Shown: positions 25,474-33,124 of the stretch, piece after piece
Numbering within the stretch: the first letter of the stretch is position 1
Layout: each line of letters begins with the position of its first letter
Assembly (NCBI GenBank): GCA_017508975.1
Contig: JAFWQU010000015.1
Coordinates: 1 to 64,000 of the forward strand
Direction: 5' to 3'
DNA from: Clostridia bacterium
GTDB lineage: Bacteria; Bacillota; Clostridia; Christensenellales; Aristaeellaceae
Length of the DNA: 64,000 nucleotides
Notes under the pieces: generated by a model
Told to the model about the DNA's origin: nothing
The model's input: only the letters and a program-made list of their open reading frames with translations
Database searches by the model: none
Position numbers and translations under genes: made by a program

Positions 25474-25974
25474 TTATCCGAACAGGCTGCAGATCCAGGC
25501 CGCGAGGGCCGAAGCCGCCGGAAAGATGACCAGGAGTTTCAGCAGCTGGCTTTTCAGATTAAAGCCATACTTCTTCATAGGATAGACGCTTTCCGTTTCC
25601 GGATAGTAGTACTGGAAAAAACGGAACTTCATCAGCAGAAAGTAATCAAAGCAGACCATGTCGTAGATCTTGTAGATGCTGAAGATCAGCACAAACCTTG
25701 TGAAAAACTGCCAGAAGGTAAAGCCGCTTCGGAAACCGTCCCATATGACGATGACCCCAACGCCCAGGATCATGAGGAAGCTGAAGATCATGAGCGTCCA
25801 GCCGATGGCTCTGGCACCGGCAAACAGTTCCTTTTCACGGGGAAGAATCGCCTCCCGCGCCTCCCTGGGAGCGGAGGAGAAGAACTCTTTCTTCTGAATG
25901 AATGCCACGGCGGACAGCAGCATCAGGGTGATCGCCGCGCAGAACACGACGGCCAGGAATATCGTGAGCAGCAT
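25474..25974 (-). CDS. small membrane protein of the D-x4-D group, paralogue C
   Basis: This 166-residue protein has an N-terminal membrane segment, a charged cytoplasmic or outer loop (EFFSSAPREAREAILPREKE), then two membrane segments with IYDMVCFD (D105, D110) and a last hydrophobic segment. It is the closest relative of paralogue D. GGAGGG precedes the ATG. It follows an ATC-hydrolase-like gene by 15 bases, so enzyme and membrane proteins are interleaved in one transcript. Function unknown. Confidence 0.78.
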   Translation of the reverse strand: MLLTIFLAVVFCAAITLMLLSAVAFIQKKEFFSSAPREAREAILPREKELFAGARAIGWTLMIFSFLMILGVGVIVIWDGFRSGFTFWQFFTRFVLIFSIYKIYDMVCFDYFLLMKFRFFQYYYPETESVYPMKKYGFNLKSQLLKLLVIFPAASALAAWICSLFG

Positions 25975-25989
25975 ATGATCCCTCCAGAC

Positions 25990-26703
25990 TCATTTCTTCA
26001 CGCTGACCAGCAGGCCGTTTTCCTTCTTCACCAGCCTATACTCCTGGGCGATGGGATGACGGTCTCCCACGATGCAGTAATCGCAGCAGGGCGATTCCAC
26101 GCAGGTCTCTTCCCGGATCAGGCAGGCGTGGAGCTTCTGCATGGCCAGATGGTCGCAGTTGCACATGACGGGCAGCACGTCCTCCATGTGATGACGTTTG
26201 GCGAATTCCGCGTTGGGGCATTGGGTAAAGCTGTAGCGGATCACGCCGTTTTCCCTGTCATAGGAGCAGGAACCCATCCGAAACGAGCCGGGGAAGCGCC
26301 TGATCTCCTCGACCCGGATGTCATTGGCTTTCTGAAAAAACAGGCTGGCCAGGCGGTTGTCGAGCCTGCGGTTGAGGTTGAAAACTTTGCCCAACACGTC
26401 GAAGGATCCCATGAAGCAGCGAAAGATGTCCTGCTGCACTTCCTCCAGTTCGGGTTTGTCCGGAACGATTTTGTACCAGGCGAAGATCAGGATCGGGTCA
26501 TAGATGCTGACCTTGATCTTCGCGCCGGCCATAGGCGGCTCATCCCTGAGAAACTCGCAGTATTGCAGCTGGATCTTCTCCCAGAGCTGCTTGCAGATCG
26601 GATCGTCATACCAGCGATGCAGGAGCTGCAGGACGCATTTCTTCGCCTTCTTTGTATAGACCGTGTGCCGGGTGCGGTCGATGGGCAGGTCCTTTTCTTT
26701 CAC
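25990..26703 (-). CDS. ATC hydrolase-like protein, paralogue 2
   Basis: This 237-residue protein has the family's pattern in its C-terminal half: CSYDRENGVIRYSFTQCPNA, then VLPVMCNCDHLAMQKL, then SPCCDYCIVGD. The N-terminal half is helical (KKCVLQLLHRWYDDP, VQQDIFRCFMGSFDVLGKV). The start is GTG after GAGGTGG. It lies 9 bases from paralogue 3 and is only distantly similar to it, so the duplication is old. Extra Cys residues near the end (CVESPCCDYC) could bind metal. Substrate unknown. Confidence 0.78.
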   Translation of the reverse strand: MKEKDLPIDRTRHTVYTKKAKKCVLQLLHRWYDDPICKQLWEKIQLQYCEFLRDEPPMAGAKIKVSIYDPILIFAWYKIVPDKPELEEVQQDIFRCFMGSFDVLGKVFNLNRRLDNRLASLFFQKANDIRVEEIRRFPGSFRMGSCSYDRENGVIRYSFTQCPNAEFAKRHHMEDVLPVMCNCDHLAMQKLHACLIREETCVESPCCDYCIVGDRHPIAQEYRLVKKENGLLVSVKK

Positions 26704-26712
26704 TGTGCCACC

Positions 26713-27312
26713 TCATTTCTTTTCCGGATCGAACCGCAGACGATAGTCGCAGCATTCCGCGCCCTCCGATACCGCCGTGGTGCGCTCGTAGCGAATGTGG
26801 TGAAAACCCTGCATATAGGCTTTGTCCATATGGCAGATGCACAGCACGGCTTTCTCATTGCCCAATTCCCTGGCCAGTTCATGATACGGGCAGGAGAGAA
26901 TATCCACCCCGAACATCTCAGGCGGTTCGGATACGATCCGGCGCTGATAGCCGAGGTTTTCTCCGCTCATGCGGTCCATGATGCTGTCCACATGCCTCCA
27001 GATCAGCCCGGAAACGCCCGGAACGCTGGTGATGCAGTGTACAATCCCGGCAAAGCGTCTGCCCATGGCGTCGCCGTAGGCATTGAGCAGATCCTCCGCA
27101 TCCGCCCCGGAGACGGTCAACGCGCGGTACAGCGCGACTGCGGGCAGAACCATCGCGCCTTTGTGCTTTTTCAGGGCCGCGTTGCCTGACAGCATCGACT
27201 GATATTCCTTACCTGCGTCATCCCAGATGGTATCTGCCCGCGTTCTTCCAAGCGCCGTGATAAGGCGCCTGCGAAGCCCCCGGTAGAACCATTGCCTGTT
27301 TAATGGATTCAT
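26713..27312 (-). CDS. ATC hydrolase-like protein, paralogue 3
   Basis: This 199-residue protein shows the shared C-terminal pattern: VDILSCPYHELARELGN, AVLCICHMDKAYMQGF and then GAECCDYRLRF. All three paralogues keep C...C-x2-D and the final CCD[FY]. The ATG at 27312 has AAAGGA eight bases upstream. About 85 bases separate it from the reductase gene upstream, with no promoter visible there. Family membership is by pattern; whether it opens thiazoline rings here is not shown. Confidence 0.78.
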   Translation of the reverse strand: MNPLNRQWFYRGLRRRLITALGRTRADTIWDDAGKEYQSMLSGNAALKKHKGAMVLPAVALYRALTVSGADAEDLLNAYGDAMGRRFAGIVHCITSVPGVSGLIWRHVDSIMDRMSGENLGYQRRIVSEPPEMFGVDILSCPYHELARELGNEKAVLCICHMDKAYMQGFHHIRYERTTAVSEGAECCDYRLRFDPEKK

Positions 27313-27397
27313 GACACCCGTCCTTTTCTGAGCAGCCGGATCCATTTCCGTTGCCTGTGGGCGTAGAACGCCTTCGCCCACAGCCAGACGAACACAA

Positions 27398-28393
27398 TCA
27401 TTTCATGCTTCCTTTGGCGTACTGTTTGCGGATCGCGTCCCAGCCCGGCATCTGTGCTTTCAGTTCCCGCCAGCTGGGCATGGGGAATTCCGGCCTGCGG
27501 GCAAGTACCTTCTCGAAGGCATCATCCAGCATTTCCATCTCCTCAAAGGCGTTCCGGCAATGCTCACAGGCGATGAGATCCCCTGCGGTTTTCCACTTGG
27601 CCATGGCGAAGTACAGAAACTGCATAACTGTGCCTTTGATGCCGGGGGCGTAATATTGATCGTCCCCCTCCGGCAGGATCGGGATTCCCTGCGCCTTCAG
27701 CATGGCGTATGCCTCCCGGGAGGCCATGCTCATGAGCTTCCGCTGCTTTCCTGTGGAGCCGGTCAGATCCCCGTTGCAGGCATAGGCCAGATAGCAGATG
27801 GGCAGCACCGCCGCCAGATGGCAGATGAGATAGGCTTCCATATCGGGCTGCCAGCGGAGCCTGTAGCCGCTACCGTTGAACATCGCTTCCAGCTTCGCCT
27901 GTGTATCGCTGTTAGGCAGGCTGTGCAGCCCGCCGATGTCCATGGCGCCGATGCCAGCCCGTTCACAGATCAGCATGCCTTTCTCATGGTCCCGTTTGCC
28001 CGCAGTGGCCTGAAAACCGAACAGGACCTGCTTTCCGCATACTGAATGATCCAGAATGATCTGCTGCATATCAGCAGGGCTCATGTTGTTGCCCACCAGC
28101 ACCACGATCGGAGAACGAATAGCTGCCAGCGGTTCCAGGATCGACCGCATTCTGTTGTATGGCATGACGGCGAATACGGCGTCATAGGTGTCTTCTTCTT
28201 CGATGCCGCCGATCACCCTCGGGTGATCCAAGGTGGTCTTCCGCTGGAGATGATGGCGGATCCGCAATCCGTTATGCTGCAGCTGCTCTTTCCACGGACC
28301 TCGGGCCAGCAGCGTCACGTTGTTTCCGGCTATGCAAAGAACATGCGCCAGATAACAGCCGATCACACCGGAACCGTAAACCAGTACTTTCAT
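27398..28393 (-). CDS. ApbA/PanE-type (ketopantoate reductase family) NAD(P)H-dependent reductase
   Basis: This 331-residue protein has an N-terminal dinucleotide-binding fold (VLVYGSGVIGCYLA, GxGxxG at 7-12) and the strand-loop VFAVMPYNRMRSILE followed by IVVLVGNNMSP, as in ketopantoate reductases. The C-terminal helical domain fits the family. In the biosynthetic enzyme a Lys and Glu bind substrate; here HLAAVLPICYLAY and the later KRK... region differ, so the substrate is probably not ketopantoate. It sits inside the operon, 6 bases after a membrane-protein gene, and may supply a reduction step. Confidence 0.85.
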   Translation of the reverse strand: MKVLVYGSGVIGCYLAHVLCIAGNNVTLLARGPWKEQLQHNGLRIRHHLQRKTTLDHPRVIGGIEEEDTYDAVFAVMPYNRMRSILEPLAAIRSPIVVLVGNNMSPADMQQIILDHSVCGKQVLFGFQATAGKRDHEKGMLICERAGIGAMDIGGLHSLPNSDTQAKLEAMFNGSGYRLRWQPDMEAYLICHLAAVLPICYLAYACNGDLTGSTGKQRKLMSMASREAYAMLKAQGIPILPEGDDQYYAPGIKGTVMQFLYFAMAKWKTAGDLIACEHCRNAFEEMEMLDDAFEKVLARRPEFPMPSWRELKAQMPGWDAIRKQYAKGSMK

Positions 28394-28399
28394 CAGCTT

Positions 28400-28906
28400 T
28401 TACCTCACCAGCACGATCAGCCATCCAACCAACGCCGCGGGGATCAGCGCAAAGATGGTGCCCGGGAAGAGCATTCCTTTTACATGAAACCACTTCTGAT
28501 GATAGGCCCTGTCCATATGTTCCGTGCCTTCCAGGCGGAACATGGGCAGATTGGCAAACAACACCCAATCCAGAAAGCAGGTGTCATACACGCCGATCCA
28601 GGCCATCAGCCCGAAGGTCAGCCAGAAACCCTGCCAGAAGGTGGCGGCTCCGGCAATCGCTGCGCACGCAAACAGGATCCCTGTAAAGATCAGCACCCCA
28701 AGTGATTTCGTCAGCAGTACGTTTTTGGACTGATAGCTCACATCCACCCGCGCATGCGTCTTGAAGTACTCCTCCTGGATGTCCGGCGGGTAATTGTGGA
28801 TACTGGCCGGACTGTATTTTCTGTCACCGTGGTAATAAGCAAAAATGACAGCAGTAAACAAGACGGCGAAGGCAGCGGCTTCCAAAGCAATGACCCACCA
28901 AAGCAT
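28400..28906 (-). CDS. small membrane protein of the D-x4-D group, paralogue A
   Basis: This 168-residue protein has about four membrane segments. The N-terminal segment is followed by a soluble loop (YSPASIHNYPPDIQEEYFK), then VYDTCFLD (D108, D113), LEGTEHMDRAYHQKWFHVKG and a last hydrophobic segment. The position and spacing of the Asp pair match the other four proteins. AGGAG precedes the ATG. It is the first of the five in transcription order and lies next to the ICMT-like methyltransferase. Confidence 0.78.
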   Translation of the reverse strand: MLWWVIALEAAAFAVLFTAVIFAYYHGDRKYSPASIHNYPPDIQEEYFKTHARVDVSYQSKNVLLTKSLGVLIFTGILFACAAIAGAATFWQGFWLTFGLMAWIGVYDTCFLDWVLFANLPMFRLEGTEHMDRAYHQKWFHVKGMLFPGTIFALIPAALVGWLIVLVR

Positions 28907-28922
28907 GTTGATCGATCTCCTT

Positions 28923-29426
28923 TCAGACGGTACGGGGCGGCCGGGGGATGCAGCGGTTGACCCGCTTCAGATAGTCTGCATAGTCCTGACCGTACAGATC
29001 GAGCAGCCATTTTTCTTCTGTGAGCTTCAGGGTGACCGTCAGGATCACCCAGTTAACGGGAACGGTCAGCAGGGCCTCGCCATTGTGCCACTGGAGACAG
29101 ATCCCGGCAAACAGCATCCACCAGCCGCTGTACATGGGATTGCGCACCCAGGCATAGATGCCGCCGGTCTGCAGCCGGTTCTCCGAGATGCTTGCGTCCA
29201 TGTCGGACCGCAGCGCCCCGATGAACCAGACAGCCAGCCCCAGCACGATCAGCAGCGCTCCGGCAATCCGGCAGAACAGCACCCATGAGCCTTCCAGAGC
29301 ACCCATTTTCCAGACATAGGCGAACAGGATGATTCCGATGGCGGTGACCGCACCCATACCGAACACAATCGCAGGACCAACACCATACAGGGGCAGCCTT
29401 TGCCCTTCCTTCACGAAGTTCTTCAT
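28923..29426 (-). CDS. isoprenylcysteine carboxyl methyltransferase-like (ICMT/PEMT) membrane methyltransferase
   Basis: This 167-residue membrane protein has four or so segments and the family signature near the C-terminus: TGGIYAWVRNPMYSGWWML and then TEEKWLLDLYGQDYADYLKR. Enzymes of this fold methylate membrane-embedded substrates with SAM. Bacterial relatives act on lipids, thiols or are uncharacterised. It overlaps the alpha/beta hydrolase gene by 4 bases (ATGA), so the two are translationally coupled. Confidence 0.85.
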   Translation of the reverse strand: MKNFVKEGQRLPLYGVGPAIVFGMGAVTAIGIILFAYVWKMGALEGSWVLFCRIAGALLIVLGLAVWFIGALRSDMDASISENRLQTGGIYAWVRNPMYSGWWMLFAGICLQWHNGEALLTVPVNWVILTVTLKLTEEKWLLDLYGQDYADYLKRVNRCIPRPPRTV

Positions 29427-30190
29427 ACCGGCGCCTCCATAAATTCATCAATCGCCTTCAGTACGGGAGCCGTGTACCGCTCCCCTCCGAAGAGCCACTG
29501 TTCGTGCTGCATGTCGAATTCCCGGATCTCCGGGTCACGGAAATACTTCCTGTAGCGGTTCAAATATTCCTCGCCCATCTTTTTGGCATAGATGAAGTGG
29601 ACCTTTGTGCCTTCCACATGGATGTCGTCTTCAAGATGCGTGAGCAGATCAGTGTAATACTCGTTCCGGATGGATTCCGGCCTGAATTTTGAAAAGCAGC
29701 CCATGAACCTGTCAGCCGTTTCGTCGCTCATCTCAAAGAATGATTTGAGCTTTTCCCGGGTCTTTGCCTGCTTCTTTTCGCTGCCGGTGAAGCTGGTCAG
29801 CAGCGGTACCACAAGCTTCGACTGCAGCCAGGCACTGAGCTTTCCGCTCTGGTCGAGGTCCGGGCTGCCGAAGATGCCGTGATCGATATGCACCCTCTGC
29901 CGCATGATCAGCTGCCCCACAAAGGTGCTGCCCAGGGAGGAGCCGAGCGCCCCGTCCAGCTTCCCGCCGAAGTGCTCCTGAATATACCGCTCGATCTTCT
30001 CCGTCACCGTGATCATATCCGGGAAAACCGCGCCGCTTCCGTCAAAGCCGTCGTAGTTGACGCAGATCAGGTGATACTTTTCGCCAAGCCTGTCCAGCAC
30101 CGCGGCGAAATTCGTCTGGTAATCGCAGGCTGTACCCGGAAGGAGCATCAGTGTTTTGCCGGTCAGGCTGCCCATTTCCACAAACTGCAT
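29423..30190 (-). CDS. alpha/beta hydrolase
   Basis: This 255-residue protein has an alpha/beta hydrolase fold: TLMLLPGTACDYQTNFAAV (oxyanion loop), the nucleophile elbow GSSLG at 83-87 with S85, and a C-terminal PVLKAIDEFM helix. The HEQWLFGG segment near residue 228 could supply the catalytic His. It starts directly after the stop of the small first gene. Possible roles are esterase or thioesterase; the operon gives no further clue. Confidence 0.85.
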   Translation of the reverse strand: MQFVEMGSLTGKTLMLLPGTACDYQTNFAAVLDRLGEKYHLICVNYDGFDGSGAVFPDMITVTEKIERYIQEHFGGKLDGALGSSLGSTFVGQLIMRQRVHIDHGIFGSPDLDQSGKLSAWLQSKLVVPLLTSFTGSEKKQAKTREKLKSFFEMSDETADRFMGCFSKFRPESIRNEYYTDLLTHLEDDIHVEGTKVHFIYAKKMGEEYLNRYRKYFRDPEIREFDMQHEQWLFGGERYTAPVLKAIDEFMEAPV

Positions 30191-30382
30191 TTAAGTCGCC
30201 TCCTTCATCAGCCGCACCATCAGATCCCATTCCTCTTTGGCCTCTTTCACGAACGGGAAGACCGGATAGCAGTGGAACATGCCTTCCATGGGCTCTTCCG
30301 TCGTGGCGCTGAGCCACCGTTTTTTGAGGCCGGCCGCCACGACCAGCCTTTTCAGCAGCTCATATTTGATGGACAATCTCAT
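30191..30382 (-). CDS. small first gene of the operon, unknown function
   Basis: This 63-residue protein starts MRLSIKYELLKRLVVAAG and ends VKEAKEEWDLMVRLMKEAT, so it is mostly helical and amphipathic, with a Pro-rich centre. GAGGTG lies just before the ATG at 30382. It directly precedes the alpha/beta hydrolase with no gap, and a hydrolase lid or partner is possible. I do not recognise a family. Confidence 0.65.
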   Translation of the reverse strand: MRLSIKYELLKRLVVAAGLKKRWLSATTEEPMEGMFHCYPVFPFVKEAKEEWDLMVRLMKEAT

Positions 30383-30394
30383 GTCACCTCGAAT

Positions 30395-30410
30395 GTTAGT
30401 TTGATCTAAC
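30395..30410 (-). promoter_or_regulatory. TetR-type operator in the long operon's leader
   Basis: GTTAGTTTGATCTAAC is a GTTAG-N6-CTAAC dyad 13 bases before the first start codon. With flanks it reads TGTTAG-N6-CTAACC, identical in its 12 fixed bases to the site before the ABC exporter. Confidence 0.72.
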
Positions 30411-30572
30411 CTGCCTGTAAAAATAACGCACGCCAAGTGCTGGCTGTTGGGGCATTCCTGTTTCGTCCTGCCGCGTTGCTGTTTCCCGCACAGAGCAATC
30501 GCCTTTCCCGGTGGTACCTCAGATCATGCCGCCTCCGCCTCAAAAGGCAATAAGTTAGTTTTCACAAACCGT

Positions 30573-30600
30573 ATTATACTCTTTTTTTCTCAGAAGACAA
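30573..30600 (-). promoter_or_regulatory. likely promoter of the long operon
   Basis: On the minus strand TTGTCT (30595-30600) and TATAAT (30573-30578) are 16 bases apart. A further GTTAG half-site (30553-30557) lies just downstream of the -10 box. The predicted leader is about 185 bases long and carries the operator at 30395-30410; no gene is seen in it. Confidence 0.65.
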
Positions 30601-30648
30601 GCATAAAAAGCAAATTCAAAAAGATCAATACCAGAATGTCACCCTTTC

Positions 30649-30787
30649 ATACCAATCTCAAGTAAGAATTGCAAATCCAGCAACAGCATGCGGCCGAAGG
30701 TCCAGGGCGATCGGAAAGCCCTGGTCGCGGCCCGCAGGCCGCGAAATCTCACTGCTGACAATAAGCATTCTAAACTGAGATTAGTAT
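30649..30787 (-). repeat. interspersed palindromic repeat, copy 8
   Basis: Complete copy, reverse orientation, between the operon promoter and the terminator of the tannase-like gene. Confidence 0.93.
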
Positions 30788-30839
30788 TAAGGAACATTGA
30801 AGAAACAGAAGTTTTTTGACCAGTCACAAACGAACCATG

Positions 30840-30881
30840 AAAAACCCGGCACGCTTCTCCGATGTGAGCTGCATGCCGGGT
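30840..30881 (-). terminator. Rho-independent terminator (minus strand)
   Basis: On the minus strand TGCCGGGT-type arms (ACCCGGCA at both ends of a 22-base loop) are followed by TTTTT. It follows the tannase-like gene. Confidence 0.8.
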
Positions 30882-30912
30882 CATTTTTGCTTACTTTACA
30901 AATGAACGAGGA

Positions 30913-33108
30913 TCAATTATTAGACAGGCTCTCCAGCGTCTCCCGATTCTCCTGAAGCACCTTCAGCACCCACACGCTCCAGTGGCGGGCGTTGGTATCG
31001 CTGTCGCCGAATACATAGTCTTCCTGGCCGTAATCGATGACGTCGAAGCCCGGGACAGCCTTGCTGGCGTCCTGGGTGCGGTAGGTCATGCCGTCCGCCA
31101 GGGTGAAGGAAACCTTGCCCTCTTCATCGATCGTTACCCAGCCGGAGAGATCCGTGCCGGTCGCGGATTCGGCGGTGCCGTTGGATATCAGCGCCTCAGC
31201 AGCGGGTTTGACGGTCTCCACACCACTGACATACGCGCCGTACATCCTGTCCACCCACAGGGGCAGGCTGCTGCCGAGGATCTCGCTGGGTACGTGGCCG
31301 CCGTCCCACTGCCATTCGATCGTGGTGTCGATGCCCGCGTTCAGCGCGGCGATCTGCATGTTCAGGGAGTTGAACATGGCGATATCGCCTTCCTTCGCGC
31401 CACAGACGATGCGCATCCAGGTGGGATCGGCCGTTCCCTCGGCGCCGATATAGTTCAGCGGGTTGTAGAGGTTTACGATGTTCTTTCCGTAGACGTCGCC
31501 CGCCGCGATCTCGGCCACATCGGCTTCATACGCGGCCAGCATTTCCGCATAGCTGGAATAGTTGTTGGAGTTGGTGCTGCTGCCTGCGGCCTGGGTCGTG
31601 CCCGCGTCGGGCGTTCCCACATTCATCTCATCGCCGCCGCTGTTTGCAGCTGCATCCGTGTTATCGAAACCGCGCCCGGAGGGACTGTGCCTGTCCAAGG
31701 GCATTTCTCCGCCGGGGCCGCCAGGACCGCCGTCCGGAGGATTCCCGCCAGGACCGCCGTTCCTGTCACCGCCCGGGCCGCCCATGCTATTGCCGGAGCT
31801 GCCCTTCGCATAGCGGCCTTCGATAAACGCTTGCGCCTTGTCAGCCGTGGTCATGGCGGCCACTTCTTCATCGGTCAGTGCAGCTCCGTCACTGCCGAAC
31901 CATGTCCAGCCCTCGGCATAATCCAGATTGTCCACAACCCACTGGAGGTTTTCGGTCAGTTCGGCCAGGTACAGATTCAGATAAGTTCCGCCGTAGCCGT
32001 TGGTATCGGCGTACTTTTCTTCGTCATACTCGATGGTCAGCGCCACGGTGCTGTTCTTTTCGCCGTCGCCGTCCAGGTCGAAGCCGACCTTTGCCTCCTC
32101 CACGGTCAGATTCTGAGCGTTGATGTAACTCATGTACTCCTGAGAGAGGAAACCGGCCATCGCCTGCTGGAAATCTGTATTGAAATTGAAACCGGTGTTC
32201 AGCGTATACTCCATCGCCAAAGCCATATCGGCTTCATAGAGAGAGGTGATAGCGGAGTAGGCCACGCAGCCCCACGCGCCGTCGGAGAGCTCGACTTCTT
32301 CACCGTTGATCGTCACGGTGGTGCAGTAACTGCCGTCCGCGTTCCGATAGACACCCACCGCGCCGACTTCGATCTGGTAATCATAGAAGTCCGGATTGTT
32401 GGAGGTTGCAGCGAACATCGCGGCATGCGCGCCTCCGCCGCTGCCTCCGGTCGAGACCCAGTACTCCACGCTGCCCGGCAGGTTGCCCAGGAGGATATTG
32501 TACTTCACATAGCGGGCCGCGGCTTTCTGGTCCACCAGGCAGGAAGGCGCATCGCCCGTGTAGACGGTTTCCCCAGCCTCATTGGTAGTGCTGTCCTGCT
32601 TGCCGCGATTGCCGCAGGCCACGTTGATGTAACCCTCAGCGGCATAGGTGGCCGCGGCGGCGGTGTTGCTGGAATTGCCGTAGCCCGCCGCGCCAGTGTT
32701 CAGGATCACAGGCGCGGTGGCCGCCGTGTAGGTCTGGCCGTTGGTGCTGGTGACGGTTGCCGCATAGTCGATGACCAGCCTGCCTTGCACGGCTTCCGTA
32801 GCCGTCGCCGCGGTCACGTCCGCTTCGCCGTCACCGTCCGTGTCGATGCCCTTCACATAGGCGCCGGGCACACAGACGGAAACGCCCTCCTCGTTCTCGA
32901 TGACCGGCCTGGTCACCGCGATCACCGGGGTGAGCACCCAGGCGTCCGCGCCGGATTTGTAGGTCCATTCCTGATCCGGATTGTTGGCCAGGTTCAGCGC
33001 CGCTTCTATGGCCTCCTTGTCGGAGACTGCCGCCGTTTCCTCCGCGAAGCAGGCGCAGGACACGCTCGTCAGAACCAGAGCCAGCAGCAGTGCAAGCAGC
33101 TTTTTCAT
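30913..33108 (-). CDS. secreted tannase/feruloyl-esterase-like alpha/beta hydrolase
   Basis: This 731-residue protein has a signal peptide (MKKLLALLLALVLTSVSCACFA). VACGNRGKQD, GDAPSCLVDQKAAARYVKYN and the nucleophile elbow STGGSGGGAHAAM (S223) match bacterial tannase-like esterases, which split gallate or other phenolic esters. DARHW-like text near the end (DTNARHWSVW) may hold the catalytic His. Two EF-hand-like loops (DTDGDGEAD, DLDGDGEKN) suggest calcium. A Gly/Pro-rich insert (about residues 437-470) is unusual. It forms one unit with the beta-helix gene upstream and is probably controlled by the two-component system. Confidence 0.78.
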   Translation of the reverse strand: MKKLLALLLALVLTSVSCACFAEETAAVSDKEAIEAALNLANNPDQEWTYKSGADAWVLTPVIAVTRPVIENEEGVSVCVPGAYVKGIDTDGDGEADVTAATATEAVQGRLVIDYAATVTSTNGQTYTAATAPVILNTGAAGYGNSSNTAAAATYAAEGYINVACGNRGKQDSTTNEAGETVYTGDAPSCLVDQKAAARYVKYNILLGNLPGSVEYWVSTGGSGGGAHAAMFAATSNNPDFYDYQIEVGAVGVYRNADGSYCTTVTINGEEVELSDGAWGCVAYSAITSLYEADMALAMEYTLNTGFNFNTDFQQAMAGFLSQEYMSYINAQNLTVEEAKVGFDLDGDGEKNSTVALTIEYDEEKYADTNGYGGTYLNLYLAELTENLQWVVDNLDYAEGWTWFGSDGAALTDEEVAAMTTADKAQAFIEGRYAKGSSGNSMGGPGGDRNGGPGGNPPDGGPGGPGGEMPLDRHSPSGRGFDNTDAAANSGGDEMNVGTPDAGTTQAAGSSTNSNNYSSYAEMLAAYEADVAEIAAGDVYGKNIVNLYNPLNYIGAEGTADPTWMRIVCGAKEGDIAMFNSLNMQIAALNAGIDTTIEWQWDGGHVPSEILGSSLPLWVDRMYGAYVSGVETVKPAAEALISNGTAESATGTDLSGWVTIDEEGKVSFTLADGMTYRTQDASKAVPGFDVIDYGQEDYVFGDSDTNARHWSVWVLKVLQENRETLESLSNN

Positions 33109-33124
33109 GCACTTCCTCCTCCGT

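Noticed and set aside
24228..27189. Long plus-strand open frames opposite the ATC-hydrolase and membrane-protein genes
   Set aside because: The minus-strand genes have ribosome sites, tight spacing and family patterns; the plus-strand translations do not.
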